Assembly: GCA_023428245.1 (NCBI GenBank)
Contig: JAEYYX010000065.1
Location: 1-44,445, forward strand
Length of the DNA stretch: 44,445 nt
DNA from: Pseudomonadota bacterium
GTDB taxonomy: Bacteria; Myxococcota_A; Polyangia; Polyangiales; Polyangiaceae
Direction of reading: 5' to 3'
Shown in pieces: positions 31,235 to 40,224 of this stretch; the stretch's first letter is position 1; each line of letters starts with the position of its first letter. Below the pieces are notes generated by a model that was not told the origin of the DNA, did no database searches, and was given only the letters and a program-made list of their open reading frames with translations. Made by a program: the position numbers and the translations under genes.

Positions 31235-34231
31235 TCAATCCTGTGCGCGGGGGGTGGTTGGAGTGAGCTCGATGCGAACGCGGCTGCGAAGGCTGCGCTC
31301 GGGCTCATTGCCGGGTTCGAGATCCGTGCCGACCTCGAGGCGCGCCGCGCGCAAGAGCTCGACGACGCGCGCGAGCGGGCCATTTTTCGCCGGCGCCTCG
31401 GGCCAAACGGGGCGATACCTCGAGCCGCGGAGCGGGTCTTTGAGGCCTTCGGGGCCGAGTTCGAGGGGGGCGCCATCTGGGCTCACCGGGACGTAGCCGA
31501 GGAGCTCACGGCTCTTCTCGAAGTACGCGCTTCCTCCGGCGCCGAGCTCCGGGTGAACGGTGAGCAAGAGCTCAGCTTTCGGATCGGAGAGTCCCTGTTC
31601 GTAGCGTGCGGCTTCGAGGAGCCAGGCGAGGGCGAGAAAGAGCCCGCTCTTCGATGGCGACGGGAGAAGGTCGACGTTCAACTCGCCGCCGAGCTGTTTG
31701 CTTGCGGCTCCGGTGCGCGTCAGATCCGTCGAGGTCGCCTCGGAAGGAGAATCGCCGCGCTCGAGGAGCTTTTCGAGGGTTTCGCTCGAGAGCGCTACAT
31801 GGAGCTGTTTGTCCGTGAGCGCGTAATAGAGAGCGAGGTCGTGGGTCTTGATCTGCACGACTACAGTTTTTCCGACCTTCGCGAACTCTCCCCACTCGAC
31901 GGCGCCCGGTGCTGCGTCGGAAGCGAGCTTACGCAGCGTGGCGAGGAAGATTGTCGCGCCGCCAGCGCTCTTCAGGTCGAGGGTCAGATAGAGAGGAAGG
32001 TCGCCGAGGCGCTCGAGATCGCCCTTCTCTTCGGGAGCGGGCGATCCGGGCGGGCGCGGAACTTCCGGAGCCTCGAGCGCCAAACGGAGAATCTCGGGAC
32101 CGTCCATGAGCCCGACCTCGATGAACTCACCGAGCCAATCGAGGTTGAGGTTCAGACCGAGCATGCCCTGACTTTGAGAGGCCAGAGCGCGCCGGAGCGG
32201 AGAAGTAGGGCCTATCGCGAGACTTGCGCCGAGTCCGCTGAGCGGTGTCTTGCGACGGGTCGTGCCGCCCCCACTCCAGCGTTCGATGTCTTCGTAGGAG
32301 CCCGCTTGAGAGACGGGTAAGACGCGCAGATGGAACTCGAGGGAGCTGTCTCGAGTCGTGGCGCGGAGAGCGATCGGATCGATGCGCGTACCCCAGATCG
32401 CTTCGTAGTCGCGGGCGAGCTGCTCGTAGGCGCTCTTCTCGGAGGCTGTCACGCGCTCGATGGGCGGGAGATCGAGGAGTGAGCTCAGGCGCGCGGGCGA
32501 GCCGAAAGTCGAGCGGGGAGCGCGGTCTGGCGCGAACTCAAGCTTTTCTCCTGTGACGTGAGTTCGATACTCGGCGCCGAGCCAGGGGGCCTTGAAGAGC
32601 TCATCAGCGCTTGTCGGAGCGCGCCCGAATACACCTCGATACAAGAGCTCGCCGTAGGAGACGCGGAGGAGATCGGCGTGAGCCAAATGGCGGCGAGCGT
32701 CGAGAATCCGCTGCGCGGGCGACATGCTGCGCGTAATGAAGCGGTCGCCGGCGAAGAAGAGGAGCTCCCCTTCGACGTCCGCGTCGCGCGCGAGCATGTA
32801 AGCGAAATCGGGCTCGGCCGCGAGGCTCGCGCTCTTCTTGGTCCAGGTGTCCAAGGTGAGCTCGAGGGCGCGGCGGCTGTTTGAAATGGCGACGAGCTCA
32901 GCTCCATCGACAACTCCGTGAGCGATGTGCTGACGCACGCGTCCATCGGCGCTTTGATAGATCTCGATTTCGTAATTGCCGTAACGGGCTGTCCCTCGGG
33001 TGAGCTCGCTCTGAAGAGCCGAGCGGGGAGCCTCGAGCGCGGTGAGGAAAAGCGGGCGGCTATTGACTCGGAGCACCAAGGTCAAATCCGAGCCCGTTCG
33101 AAGGAATGGATCGCTGCCCACGAGCGCGAGCTCGAGGATGAGTCTTGGACCAAAGATCCGGGTCCACTCGCTCGCAGGGATCCCGAGCTCGGTCCGATAG
33201 GTCTGGGCTAAGTCGAGCAGCTTCCCGCTCGAGGAGAGAGCGGAAAGGGCGGGGGTGCCGAAGGTATCCGAGTGCTCGAGGAACCGCTCGAGGCTCGAGT
33301 AGTCCTTCGCGCGCAGATAGTAGAAATCCGCGGGAATGAACGCGGCCATGGGCTCGGGCGCCGCGCGCCCGGGCAGCTTCCTGATCATCTCGGCCCAGGG
33401 ATGGGTCGCGAGACGAGGGCCTTCGAGGTCTTTTATGCGGATGGTCGCGGGTTCTTTGGCGCGGGCGCGCCGGAGGACGACCTGGGTCTGCAAAGCGTCT
33501 TCGAGGGAGTCATAACCGCTCGCTGCGCGCATGAGCTCGGCGCCGAAATCGTCCGGAAGCTCGCGGCGCTCGGTCGCCCGTGCTGGAGCGGCCGCGTCCG
33601 ATGCCAAGAGCCAGGCGACGGGATCTCCCTCCTCGCCAGAGATGCTGAGCGCTTTGAGATAAGTGGCCTCGAGCCCGGGGGTCTGCGGGGCTTCGCCCTT
33701 CGGGCTGAGCTGAAAGCGAATGCGCTGTCCGGGGACGACCTGGGCGCGGCTCTTGTACGCCGGCAGGTAGACGTCGGCGAGCAAAGGTCCGGGGGAACGC
33801 GGGGTTTTTTCGCGACGACGGACCCAAATGCGAAAGCCGTCGCCATCGCTGGGCGCATTCGGCGCGGGGCCCTGATCAATGACAGCGAGGAGGCCTTCCG
33901 TTCCTTCCCCTTGCACGTGGACGCGCCCCTGATCCCATCTGAGCCACGCCCCTTCCGGAAGCTCATCGTAGCGCACCACAAAAAGCCAAGTTTCGATTCC
34001 TCGCTCGACAGAATACTGAGTCGCCACAACCTCCCGCACCTCTTTCGCGTCGATAGGCTCGAGGGCGCCGTGGGGCGGAGACGGAAACTCCTTGACCTTC
34101 GGAGCTGGCGCGGGAGCGGGCTCAGGCTCGGCAGAAGCGGGAGGTTCAGCGGGCTGGCGCGGACCGCAGCCGAGAGCAAGCGCCGAGCAGAAAGTCAGAG
34201 TGAGTAGAGCCGAAAAGGAGCGCGGTCGCAT
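31235..34231 (-). CDS. 998-residue predicted lipoprotein, orphan
   Basis: The signal ends SALALGC (lipobox), followed by a Pro/Ala/Glu linker (about 25-50). The rest is a very large periplasmic or surface protein with no Cys after the anchor. It has regularly spaced segments such as PADFYYLRAKDYSSLERFL, LILELALVGSDPFLRTGSDL, ELVAISNSRRALELTL and PLYLTLDLKSAGGATIF, which suggest two or more alpha/beta domains of the kind seen in DUF3352-like periplasmic proteins. I do not recognise the family with confidence. It is 48 bp downstream of the truncated serpin on the same strand, although these are probably separate transcripts. Confidence 0.75.
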   Translation of the reverse strand: MRPRSFSALLTLTFCSALALGCGPRQPAEPPASAEPEPAPAPAPKVKEFPSPPHGALEPIDAKEVREVVATQYSVERGIETWLFVVRYDELPEGAWLRWDQGRVHVQGEGTEGLLAVIDQGPAPNAPSDGDGFRIWVRRREKTPRSPGPLLADVYLPAYKSRAQVVPGQRIRFQLSPKGEAPQTPGLEATYLKALSISGEEGDPVAWLLASDAAAPARATERRELPDDFGAELMRAASGYDSLEDALQTQVVLRRARAKEPATIRIKDLEGPRLATHPWAEMIRKLPGRAAPEPMAAFIPADFYYLRAKDYSSLERFLEHSDTFGTPALSALSSSGKLLDLAQTYRTELGIPASEWTRIFGPRLILELALVGSDPFLRTGSDLTLVLRVNSRPLFLTALEAPRSALQSELTRGTARYGNYEIEIYQSADGRVRQHIAHGVVDGAELVAISNSRRALELTLDTWTKKSASLAAEPDFAYMLARDADVEGELLFFAGDRFITRSMSPAQRILDARRHLAHADLLRVSYGELLYRGVFGRAPTSADELFKAPWLGAEYRTHVTGEKLEFAPDRAPRSTFGSPARLSSLLDLPPIERVTASEKSAYEQLARDYEAIWGTRIDPIALRATTRDSSLEFHLRVLPVSQAGSYEDIERWSGGGTTRRKTPLSGLGASLAIGPTSPLRRALASQSQGMLGLNLNLDWLGEFIEVGLMDGPEILRLALEAPEVPRPPGSPAPEEKGDLERLGDLPLYLTLDLKSAGGATIFLATLRKLASDAAPGAVEWGEFAKVGKTVVVQIKTHDLALYYALTDKQLHVALSSETLEKLLERGDSPSEATSTDLTRTGAASKQLGGELNVDLLPSPSKSGLFLALAWLLEAARYEQGLSDPKAELLLTVHPELGAGGSAYFEKSRELLGYVPVSPDGAPLELGPEGLKDPLRGSRYRPVWPEAPAKNGPLARVVELLRAARLEVGTDLEPGNEPERSLRSRVRIELTPTTPRAQD

Positions 34232-34605
34232 AGGCGCGCGAGCATGCCTGAGAAGGCCGGGAGGGAAAATCGTGTGCTCTTCTTTTCGAGAGGCGCGATG
34301 GAGTTACGGCCTCGTGGGGGGCGCGGAAAGACGAGCTTGGGCCCAAGAGCTCCGAAGGAGGTCCGTGCTCTCACCTGAAGGACAGCTCAGAGGGGCTCGT
34401 GTGGTTGTGAGACGACGCCGGCTGAAGTCTGCACGGAGCCGGTCGCGCCGAGCGAGTCGGAGCTGATTCACTTTTCTGGGCGCGAGGCGCCGAGCCAGTC
34501 GTGTGGGTAGCTCCATTTCGAACTCGGCTGTAGAAGACACTCGAAGGGGCTCACGCTCGGACCCTTTCTTCGCGTATAGCTCGTCGAGCTGCGCTTCATC
34601 GCCTC
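34232..34605. other. Gap between divergent genes
   Basis: 374 bp between the start of the 998-residue lipoprotein gene and the methyltransferase start. No gene, repeat or clear hairpin was seen. It should hold both promoters. Confidence 0.5.
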
Positions 34606-35403
34606 GTGAACAAGCCTTCTCTCTCCGACGTGCGCTCCGCGCTCCACCGCATTTGGATCGGAGAGGACGAAGCGCAGTTGCGCCGGGAAGACGAAAAGAA
34701 GGCCCTCGAGCTTACGGCGCTGCTCGAGGAAATCGCGCGCCGGGTGCCGTCGAACCAGAAAAAGCCCTTCACGCTTCTCGATGTCGCGGCGGGCAAATCG
34801 TACGTCGGTCTCTTGGCAGCGGAGCTCTTGCTCGGGGAGCGCGCGAGCGCTCAGGTGATTTCCCTTGAGCGCGACCCGCGGAGGGTGGAGCTCAGCCGCG
34901 CCGCAGGAGCGCGCGTGCGGACAGGGGCGCGGCTCGAGTTCGTCGAGGGCGAGGTCGGTCGCGCCGAGCTCTGGCCGAAAGAGGTAGCGCTCGCGGTCGG
35001 GCTCCATGCTTGTGGGAGTGCTTCCGATGAGGTGATTGAGAGCGCAGTCCAGGCGCGAGCGCGGGCGTTGCTCCTCGTGCCCTGTTGTACTTCCAGGGCG
35101 GCCCGGGCCCTTCCTCGCGCAACCAGGCTTGCGGAGGAGCTCGGCATTCCAAGGGCCGCGCCGGTGCGTCGCCGCTTTCTTCAGTCGGTGGTGGATGCCG
35201 AGCGGACGCTTCGTCTCGAAGCAGCGGGATATCGCGTCGAGGTCGTCGAGTTCGTGGCGCCCCGGGTGACGCCCCACAACGTACTCTACAGGGCTGTTCT
35301 GACGCACGACGCGGGGCGCGCGGAGCGCGCCCGAGCTGAGCTTTCGCGCCTCCTGGGACCTTCCGAAGCGATGGAGCGCACGGCGAAAGACGAGCGAAAG
35401 TGA
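34606..35403 (+). CDS. Class I SAM-dependent methyltransferase (Methyltransf_32-like)
   Basis: 265 residues, GTG start. The SAM-binding motif I is LLDVAAGKSYVGLLAAELLL. Motif II is seen at VISLERDPRRVELSR. Conserved later blocks are AVGLHACGSASDEVIESAV and LLLVPCCTSRAARALP; LHACG and PCC are marks of the Methyltransf_32 / GSTCD-like group, some of which modify RNA. No signal or membrane segment is seen. It ends in a Lys/Glu-rich tail. The substrate cannot be read from the sequence. Confidence 0.85.
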   Translation: MNKPSLSDVRSALHRIWIGEDEAQLRREDEKKALELTALLEEIARRVPSNQKKPFTLLDVAAGKSYVGLLAAELLLGERASAQVISLERDPRRVELSRAAGARVRTGARLEFVEGEVGRAELWPKEVALAVGLHACGSASDEVIESAVQARARALLLVPCCTSRAARALPRATRLAEELGIPRAAPVRRRFLQSVVDAERTLRLEAAGYRVEVVEFVAPRVTPHNVLYRAVLTHDAGRAERARAELSRLLGPSEAMERTAKDERK

Positions 35404-35596
35404 GCTCGGGACCCTCGTCCGCGCGAAGGCGCGCGGGCAAGAGGGACCCTCGGCGCGCGCTGAGGGGGGGCGCCGGAAGCTTCGCTCCGTGAGCCGGCGT
35501 TTGGGGAGGTTGCCGCGCGCCGAGGAGTGCAGTCGGGCTGAGGCGAGGGGGAGCCCTCAGTCAAAACGCCCCTCGAGAGCTCTCTGTCACTTCGCT

Positions 35597-35627
35597 CAGT
35601 GCCCCCGCTCATAGCGGGGGGGCACTG
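35597..35627. terminator. Hairpin between convergent genes
   Basis: CAGTGCCCCCGCT and AGCGGGGGGGCACTG pair around a CAT loop, with a two-G bulge. It lies 8 bp past the stop of the minus-strand response regulator gene and 194 bp past the plus-strand methyltransferase gene. A terminator serving mainly the minus strand is likely, although no long T-run follows. Confidence 0.65.
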
Positions 35628-35635
35628 AATCACGC

Positions 35636-37138
35636 TCACTTCTTCTTGCCTGGCGTGGAGCCGGTGGATTTGCCAGGCGTGCCCCCAGTACTCTTGCCGG
35701 GCGTGCCTCCCGTGCTCTTGCCGGGGGCGCTGCTCTTGGCTTTTGCGGGAGCGCTCCTCTTCGCTGTCTTCTTGGCCTTTGCGGGAGCCTTTGCGGGAGC
35801 CTTTGCGGGAGCCTTCTTGGGTGCTTTTGCAGGAGCCTTAGGCGGAGCCTTCGCGGGGGTTTTGCTCGTGGCCTTTGCGGGAGCGCTCTTCTTCGTGGCC
35901 TTGGCCGGAGTCTTTGCAGGAGTCTTTGCGGGAGCGCTCTTCTTTTTGGCCTTGGTCGGAGCCTTTGCGGGGGCCTTCGCGGGGGCCTTCTTGGGTGCTT
36001 TTGCAGGAGCCTTAGGCGGAGCCTTCGCGGGGGTTTTGCTCGTGGCCTTTGCGGGAGCGCTCTTCTTCGTGGCCTTGGCCGGAGTCTTTGCGGGCGTCTT
36101 TGCAGGAGTCTTTGCGGGAGCCTTTGCAGGCGTCTTGCCGGTGCTCTTTGCAGGAGCGCTCTTCTTCTTGACCTCTGCGGAGGCCTTCGGCGGGGCCTTG
36201 GCGGGAGCCTTTGCGGGAGCTTTTGCAGGCGTCTTGCCGGTGCTCTTTGCAGGAGCGACCTTCTTCTTGACCTCTGCGGAGGCCTTGGGCGGGGCCTTGG
36301 CGGGAGCCTTGGTCTCCTTTGCGGGGGCCTTGGGCGGGGCCTTGGCTGGAGTCTTCGCGGGAGCCTTTGCGGGTGTCTTGGTCTCCTTTGCGGGGGCCTT
36401 AGCCTTCGCAGGTATTGCCTTCGCGGGGGCCTTGTCAGCTTTTGATGAGGAAGCTGCCGCGGCCTTCGCCTTTGCTGCTTTCGGTTCCTTGACTGCGACC
36501 GGCTTCACGCTGGAGATCGGATCTTTGAGATCCAGATCCGCGGCGGAGGTCTCAATGTCATCCTCGTCTTCAAAATCCTCGTCTTCGTCCTCACCGTCTG
36601 TCGGGGTCGGCCGCGCCTTGGCCTTGGCGGTGCCCTTCGGCTGCAAGTCGTCCGTCTTTGGCCGCGCCTTGCGAACTGGCTTTGGTTCCTCAGTGAGCTC
36701 TGCGTCGTCTTCTTCGGGACCCTGCGTGTGCTCGGGACGCCCGAGATTTCCGCCTTTTCGTGCATCGAGGGTGCTCTCGACGACCTCACTCAACTTGGTG
36801 AACTGGAAAGGCTTGTCGAGGTAGGCGTCGGCTCCGTAGAGCGGAGACGTCATCTCATTCAACGTCTCGCCGATCCCGGTGAGCATGATGACTCCGGTAT
36901 GAGCCAACGAGACCGCCTCTCGCACCTTTTTGCAGACTTCCCAGCCACTCATGCCGGGCATCATCACATCCAAGACGACCAAGTCGGGGAGCTCCCGGTA
37001 AGCGAGCTCCCATGCCTCATCTCCATCGGTGGCTTCGATGACGCGGTAGCCGCGTCCTTTCAGGTGACTAGCAACGAGCGTCAGTGTGCTGGGTTCGTCG
37101 TCTGCGATGAGGATGAGAGGCATCTCTGTTTGCGCCAT
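35636..37138 (-). CDS. Response-regulator receiver domain with histone-H1-like Lys/Ala/Pro tail
   Basis: 500 residues from the ATG at 37138 (MAQTEMPLILIADDEPS), the normal start of a receiver domain; the open frame goes further upstream without any domain. The receiver (about 1-125) has Asp13/Asp14, phospho-acceptor Asp57 (LVVLDVMMPG), Thr87 (MLTG) and Lys109 (DKPF), all intact. An acidic linker follows (about 170-200; DGEDEDEDFEDEDD). The remaining about 270 residues are PAK/APAK repeats resembling histone H1 or bacterial H1-like DNA-binding tails. A phosphorylation-controlled nucleoid or DNA-binding protein is likely. No kinase gene is adjacent. Confidence 0.88.
   Translation of the reverse strand: MAQTEMPLILIADDEPSTLTLVASHLKGRGYRVIEATDGDEAWELAYRELPDLVVLDVMMPGMSGWEVCKKVREAVSLAHTGVIMLTGIGETLNEMTSPLYGADAYLDKPFQFTKLSEVVESTLDARKGGNLGRPEHTQGPEEDDAELTEEPKPVRKARPKTDDLQPKGTAKAKARPTPTDGEDEDEDFEDEDDIETSAADLDLKDPISSVKPVAVKEPKAAKAKAAAASSSKADKAPAKAIPAKAKAPAKETKTPAKAPAKTPAKAPPKAPAKETKAPAKAPPKASAEVKKKVAPAKSTGKTPAKAPAKAPAKAPPKASAEVKKKSAPAKSTGKTPAKAPAKTPAKTPAKTPAKATKKSAPAKATSKTPAKAPPKAPAKAPKKAPAKAPAKAPTKAKKKSAPAKTPAKTPAKATKKSAPAKATSKTPAKAPPKAPAKAPKKAPAKAPAKAPAKAKKTAKRSAPAKAKSSAPGKSTGGTPGKSTGGTPGKSTGSTPGKKK
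35811..36091. repeat. Perfect 107-bp direct repeat inside the Lys/Ala/Pro tail
   Basis: 35811-35917 and 35985-36091 are identical over 107 bp, offset by 174 bp (58 codons), so protein repeat and frame are kept. A second, shorter duplication with an offset of 99 bp (33 codons) starts at about 36126 and 36225. Such identity at synonymous sites shows recent duplication in the tail. Confidence 0.9.
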
Positions 37139-37328
37139 CGTATGGGGTGCTCCGGGCTGGCAAGGTTTTGTGAGGTGAGTGAGTCGAGGGCTAGCCTCAC
37201 TGCGCATTCTGCGCCCAAGATAGGAGGTTCGGTCAAGATCAGAGCGCGGGAGGATCATCTTTCGGAGCGAGTGCCTCGCGGGCTTTGTGGTAGGCTGTGA
37301 TCGGGTCGCTCGGACTTTCTTCCAGACG

Positions 37329-39185
37329 ATGACCGAAGCATCGAGCCAAACCGCGCTTTTGAGCGTCATTGTCGCTGGTCGCCGTCGATTGGTCATTCGG
37401 CGCGCGCTTCATGAACTGGACACGCGCCTCGCTCCTCTTTGCCCATTGCTCGGGCTCGGCGGCGGCGCGCTGATCCTTGCGCAACGAGCGCCCCTGGGCC
37501 GCGCCGTGATCGCATTGGGGCTCGCCGCGGGGCTCATCACAATCGGGGTCTCACTCCGCCGAGCTCGTCTCTCCGAGGCGCTCTCCGCCGCTCTGGATGA
37601 ATCTTTCCGTGGGCGTGGTGTGCTCGGGAGCGCGGTTTGGTACGTCGAGAAAGGCGAAGGGCCCCTCGACCCCTTCCAGAAGCTCGTCGTCGCGGAGGCG
37701 AGCGCTGCCCTTTCGAACTTTGATGTAAGGGAGGCGCTCCCTCTCGGGTTTCGGATCCGTCACGCCGCGACGCTGCTCAGCGTGCTGTGTCTGATCGCTC
37801 TCGCTTGTTTGTCGGTCGAGCCCGCTTCACGCCCAGTGGGTCGGCCTATGCCCGAGCAGGCCCATGCAGGCCCGCCGCGCGTCCCGGACCAACTCTTTGG
37901 AGCTGTTGAGGGACCTCCTCTCACCCCCGAAGCCCTTCTCCTCGAGGCACGAGAGCTCGAGAAATCCCTCGAATTTGCGTCACCCGACGAGGGGTTCGAG
38001 CGCCTCGCGTCCATTGAAAGGCGCCTCGGGGAGATCGAACTCGAACGGCATCGGCTCCTCGAAGAGCTCGCGGATCGGGGGACCCAGCTCGGGGGCAAGG
38101 GGCCCCTCGAGCGGCTCGCTGCCTCCCTGAAGAAGGGCGATCTGGAGGACGCTCGGAAAGCTCTCGAGGCATTGGCCGAGCGCCTCAGCGACCAGAAACA
38201 AGCGATCTCGAAAGAGGAGCTCGCCGCGCTCCGCGAAGCGATCGAGAGAGCTCAGGCCGAGGTTTCCGAGGCCGCAGGGCGCCCCGAACCGGGTTCCGGC
38301 GCGAGCGAGGCTGGGCCGGAGGCTGATTCCCGAGAGGCCGCTGAGCCCCAGGAGAAGAACGGCGAGAACGGAGCGCAGCGGGAGGCGACAGCGAAGCAGG
38401 GCCGAAAGCTGGAGCGGCTCGGGGGCGGCACGCGGGAGAAAAGCCAGGCGCTCCGTGAGCTCTCGGAGCTCGATCGACAACTCGCGGAGGCGATGCGAGA
38501 GCTCGAAACGGACAAGGCGAGCGCCGCTCGGAAGTTCGCGGAGGCGAGCGAGACCATGGGTAAGATGGCTCAGCGCGAGCTCACAGACGATCAGAAGCGG
38601 GAGCTTCTCGAAGCGCTCCGGAAGATGAAGGAGAAACTCCAAGAGAAGAGCCGCCCGAAGGAGGAACAGCAGGCTCTCGACGACTTCCGAAAGCGGGCGC
38701 GCGGCGAGAGCGATGGGTCCTCCGAGGAAAATGAGCGACAAGGACAGGAAGGGCAGGGAGAAGGTAAGGCCTCGCTCAGTGTGAGTCTGGAGGTCGCTGA
38801 AGAGGGCGGTGAGGGCACAGGGAGTCAGGAGGGGCCCGGCGAGCGGAGCGCTGAAGGGAACAGGAACGGCTCCGGCATGCAGCCTGGGAAGGAACACTCA
38901 CGCGAGGTCGAAGGAGAGGCGACGGCGGCTCTGCCGACCCAAGGTGGCGATCGCGTGTCCGTCGCGCCCTCTCAAGAAGAAGGAGGGGACCAGGCCCGAG
39001 CTGTGGCGGGCGCCGCCCGTCGGGGCTTCACGGGCGCGGAGTATCGAGCTCTCTTTCAAGAGTACGATAGCGCGCGAGAGGAAGCCCTCGAGAGAGACCG
39101 GGTCCCGAGCGGCTACAGGACCCGCGTCCTTCGTTACTTCGAGCTGATTCGGCCCCAGGCCAAAGAGGCGGGCAAGAGGCCGTGA
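37329..39185 (+). CDS. Large coiled-coil membrane protein of the MoxR/Bat cluster (DUF4175-like)
   Basis: 618 residues from the ATG at 37329. Two membrane helices near the N-terminus (about 35-75, LCPLLGLGGGALILAQ then VIALGLAAGLITIGVSL) and a third at about 140-165 (AATLLSVLCLIALACLSV). After that come long Glu/Arg/Lys-rich coiled coils (about 210-470) and an acidic Gly/Ser-rich disordered section. The C-terminus (VPSGYRTRVLRYFELIRP) matches the ending of DUF4175-like proteins encoded beside MoxR and DUF58 genes. It probably forms a periplasmic or membrane scaffold in this poorly understood system. It is 34 bp upstream of the MoxR gene. Confidence 0.75.
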   Translation: MTEASSQTALLSVIVAGRRRLVIRRALHELDTRLAPLCPLLGLGGGALILAQRAPLGRAVIALGLAAGLITIGVSLRRARLSEALSAALDESFRGRGVLGSAVWYVEKGEGPLDPFQKLVVAEASAALSNFDVREALPLGFRIRHAATLLSVLCLIALACLSVEPASRPVGRPMPEQAHAGPPRVPDQLFGAVEGPPLTPEALLLEARELEKSLEFASPDEGFERLASIERRLGEIELERHRLLEELADRGTQLGGKGPLERLAASLKKGDLEDARKALEALAERLSDQKQAISKEELAALREAIERAQAEVSEAAGRPEPGSGASEAGPEADSREAAEPQEKNGENGAQREATAKQGRKLERLGGGTREKSQALRELSELDRQLAEAMRELETDKASAARKFAEASETMGKMAQRELTDDQKRELLEALRKMKEKLQEKSRPKEEQQALDDFRKRARGESDGSSEENERQGQEGQGEGKASLSVSLEVAEEGGEGTGSQEGPGERSAEGNRNGSGMQPGKEHSREVEGEATAALPTQGGDRVSVAPSQEEGGDQARAVAGAARRGFTGAEYRALFQEYDSAREEALERDRVPSGYRTRVLRYFELIRPQAKEAGKRP

Positions 39186-39219
39186 CTTGGGCCAGGCTGT
39201 CCGTAGAGTCTCTGTTCTC

Positions 39220-40221
39220 ATGACCACCGAACTCGATGCTGAGCAAGAGCTCCAGAGGTTCCAGGAGCTGACCGGTCGTCTCAAGAGCGAGCTCCATCGA
39301 GTCATCGTCGGTCAGGACGATGTCATGGATGGAGTGCTCATTGCGCTCATGGCGGGCTCTCATGTGCTGCTCGAGGGGGTACCGGGGCTCGGCAAGACGC
39401 TCATGGTACGTTCCCTCGCTCACGCTCTCGATGTCCCCTTCGCGCGCATCCAGTTCACCCCGGACCTGATGCCCGCGGACATTCTCGGCACCACGGTCAT
39501 CGAGGACACGCCCGACGGCGGACATCGCTTCGAGTTCCGGAAGGGGCCCGTCTTTTCGTCGATCGTGCTCGCCGACGAGATCAATCGAGCCACCCCGAAG
39601 ACTCAGAGCGCTCTGCTCGAGGCCATGCAGGAGCAGCGCGTCACGATCGGCGGTACAACCCACGAACTTGGCGCGCCCTACTTCGTGCTCGCGACCCAGA
39701 ACCCCCTCGAAATGGAGGGAACGTATCCACTCCCTGAAGCGCAGCTCGATCGTTTCCTTCTCAAGATTGTCGTGCGCTTCCCGAGCGCTGAGGAGCTCCA
39801 CGAAATCTTGGATCGGACGACACGGGCCGATTCCTCGGAGGTGCGAAAGGTTCTCTCGGGACCCGATGTCCTATCGCTCCAGGCGACGGTGCGACGGGTT
39901 CCGATCGCGCGCTTCGTTCAGGACTACGTGGTGCGTCTGCTTCGCGCGACGCATCCGGATCTCGAAGGAGCTCCCGCGGCGGTGCGCCGTTACGTGGCCG
40001 GGGGAGCCTCACCGCGCGGCGCTCAGGCGCTGCTGCTCGCGGCGAAAGCGCGAGCTCTTCTCGACGGACGCATCAGCGCAAACATCGAAGACGTACGCGC
40101 AGTCGCGCCCGCCGCCTTACGCCACCGCATCCTCATCAATTTTGAAGGAGTCGCAGAGGGAAAGACCACGGACGCGATCATCGCGGAGCTTCTCTCGGAA
40201 GTCCCCGCAGCCTCGAGTTAG
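39220..40221 (+). CDS. MoxR-family AAA+ ATPase
   Basis: 333 residues from the ATG at 39220; an upstream in-frame start is less likely. Walker A is GVPGLGKT, Walker B is IVLADEINRATPKTQSALLE, sensor and arginine-finger regions are ATQNPLEMEGTYPLPEAQLD and RFLLK, and the C-terminal lid includes GASPRGAQALLLAAKARAL. MoxR ATPases work as chaperones for DUF58 and VWA proteins encoded next to them, as here. It lies 34 bp after the DUF4175-like gene and ends 3 bp before the stop of the convergent VWA gene. Confidence 0.95.
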   Translation: MTTELDAEQELQRFQELTGRLKSELHRVIVGQDDVMDGVLIALMAGSHVLLEGVPGLGKTLMVRSLAHALDVPFARIQFTPDLMPADILGTTVIEDTPDGGHRFEFRKGPVFSSIVLADEINRATPKTQSALLEAMQEQRVTIGGTTHELGAPYFVLATQNPLEMEGTYPLPEAQLDRFLLKIVVRFPSAEELHEILDRTTRADSSEVRKVLSGPDVLSLQATVRRVPIARFVQDYVVRLLRATHPDLEGAPAAVRRYVAGGASPRGAQALLLAAKARALLDGRISANIEDVRAVAPAALRHRILINFEGVAEGKTTDAIIAELLSEVPAASS

Positions 40222-40224
40222 CGG

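Noticed and set aside
33272..34207. 311-codon plus-strand frame
   Set aside because: Antisense to the 998-residue lipoprotein with its clear signal peptide.
35646..36824. 392-codon plus-strand frame that looks like a polytopic membrane protein (FAGAFAGAFLGAFAGAL)
   Set aside because: It is the antisense of the Lys/Ala/Pro tail: AAG/GCC/CCC codons read backwards give Phe/Leu/Gly/Ala. No ribosome site or membrane-protein signature beyond composition.
37980..38897. 305-codon minus-strand frame rich in Leu and Pro
   Set aside because: Antisense to the coiled-coil part of the DUF4175-like gene.
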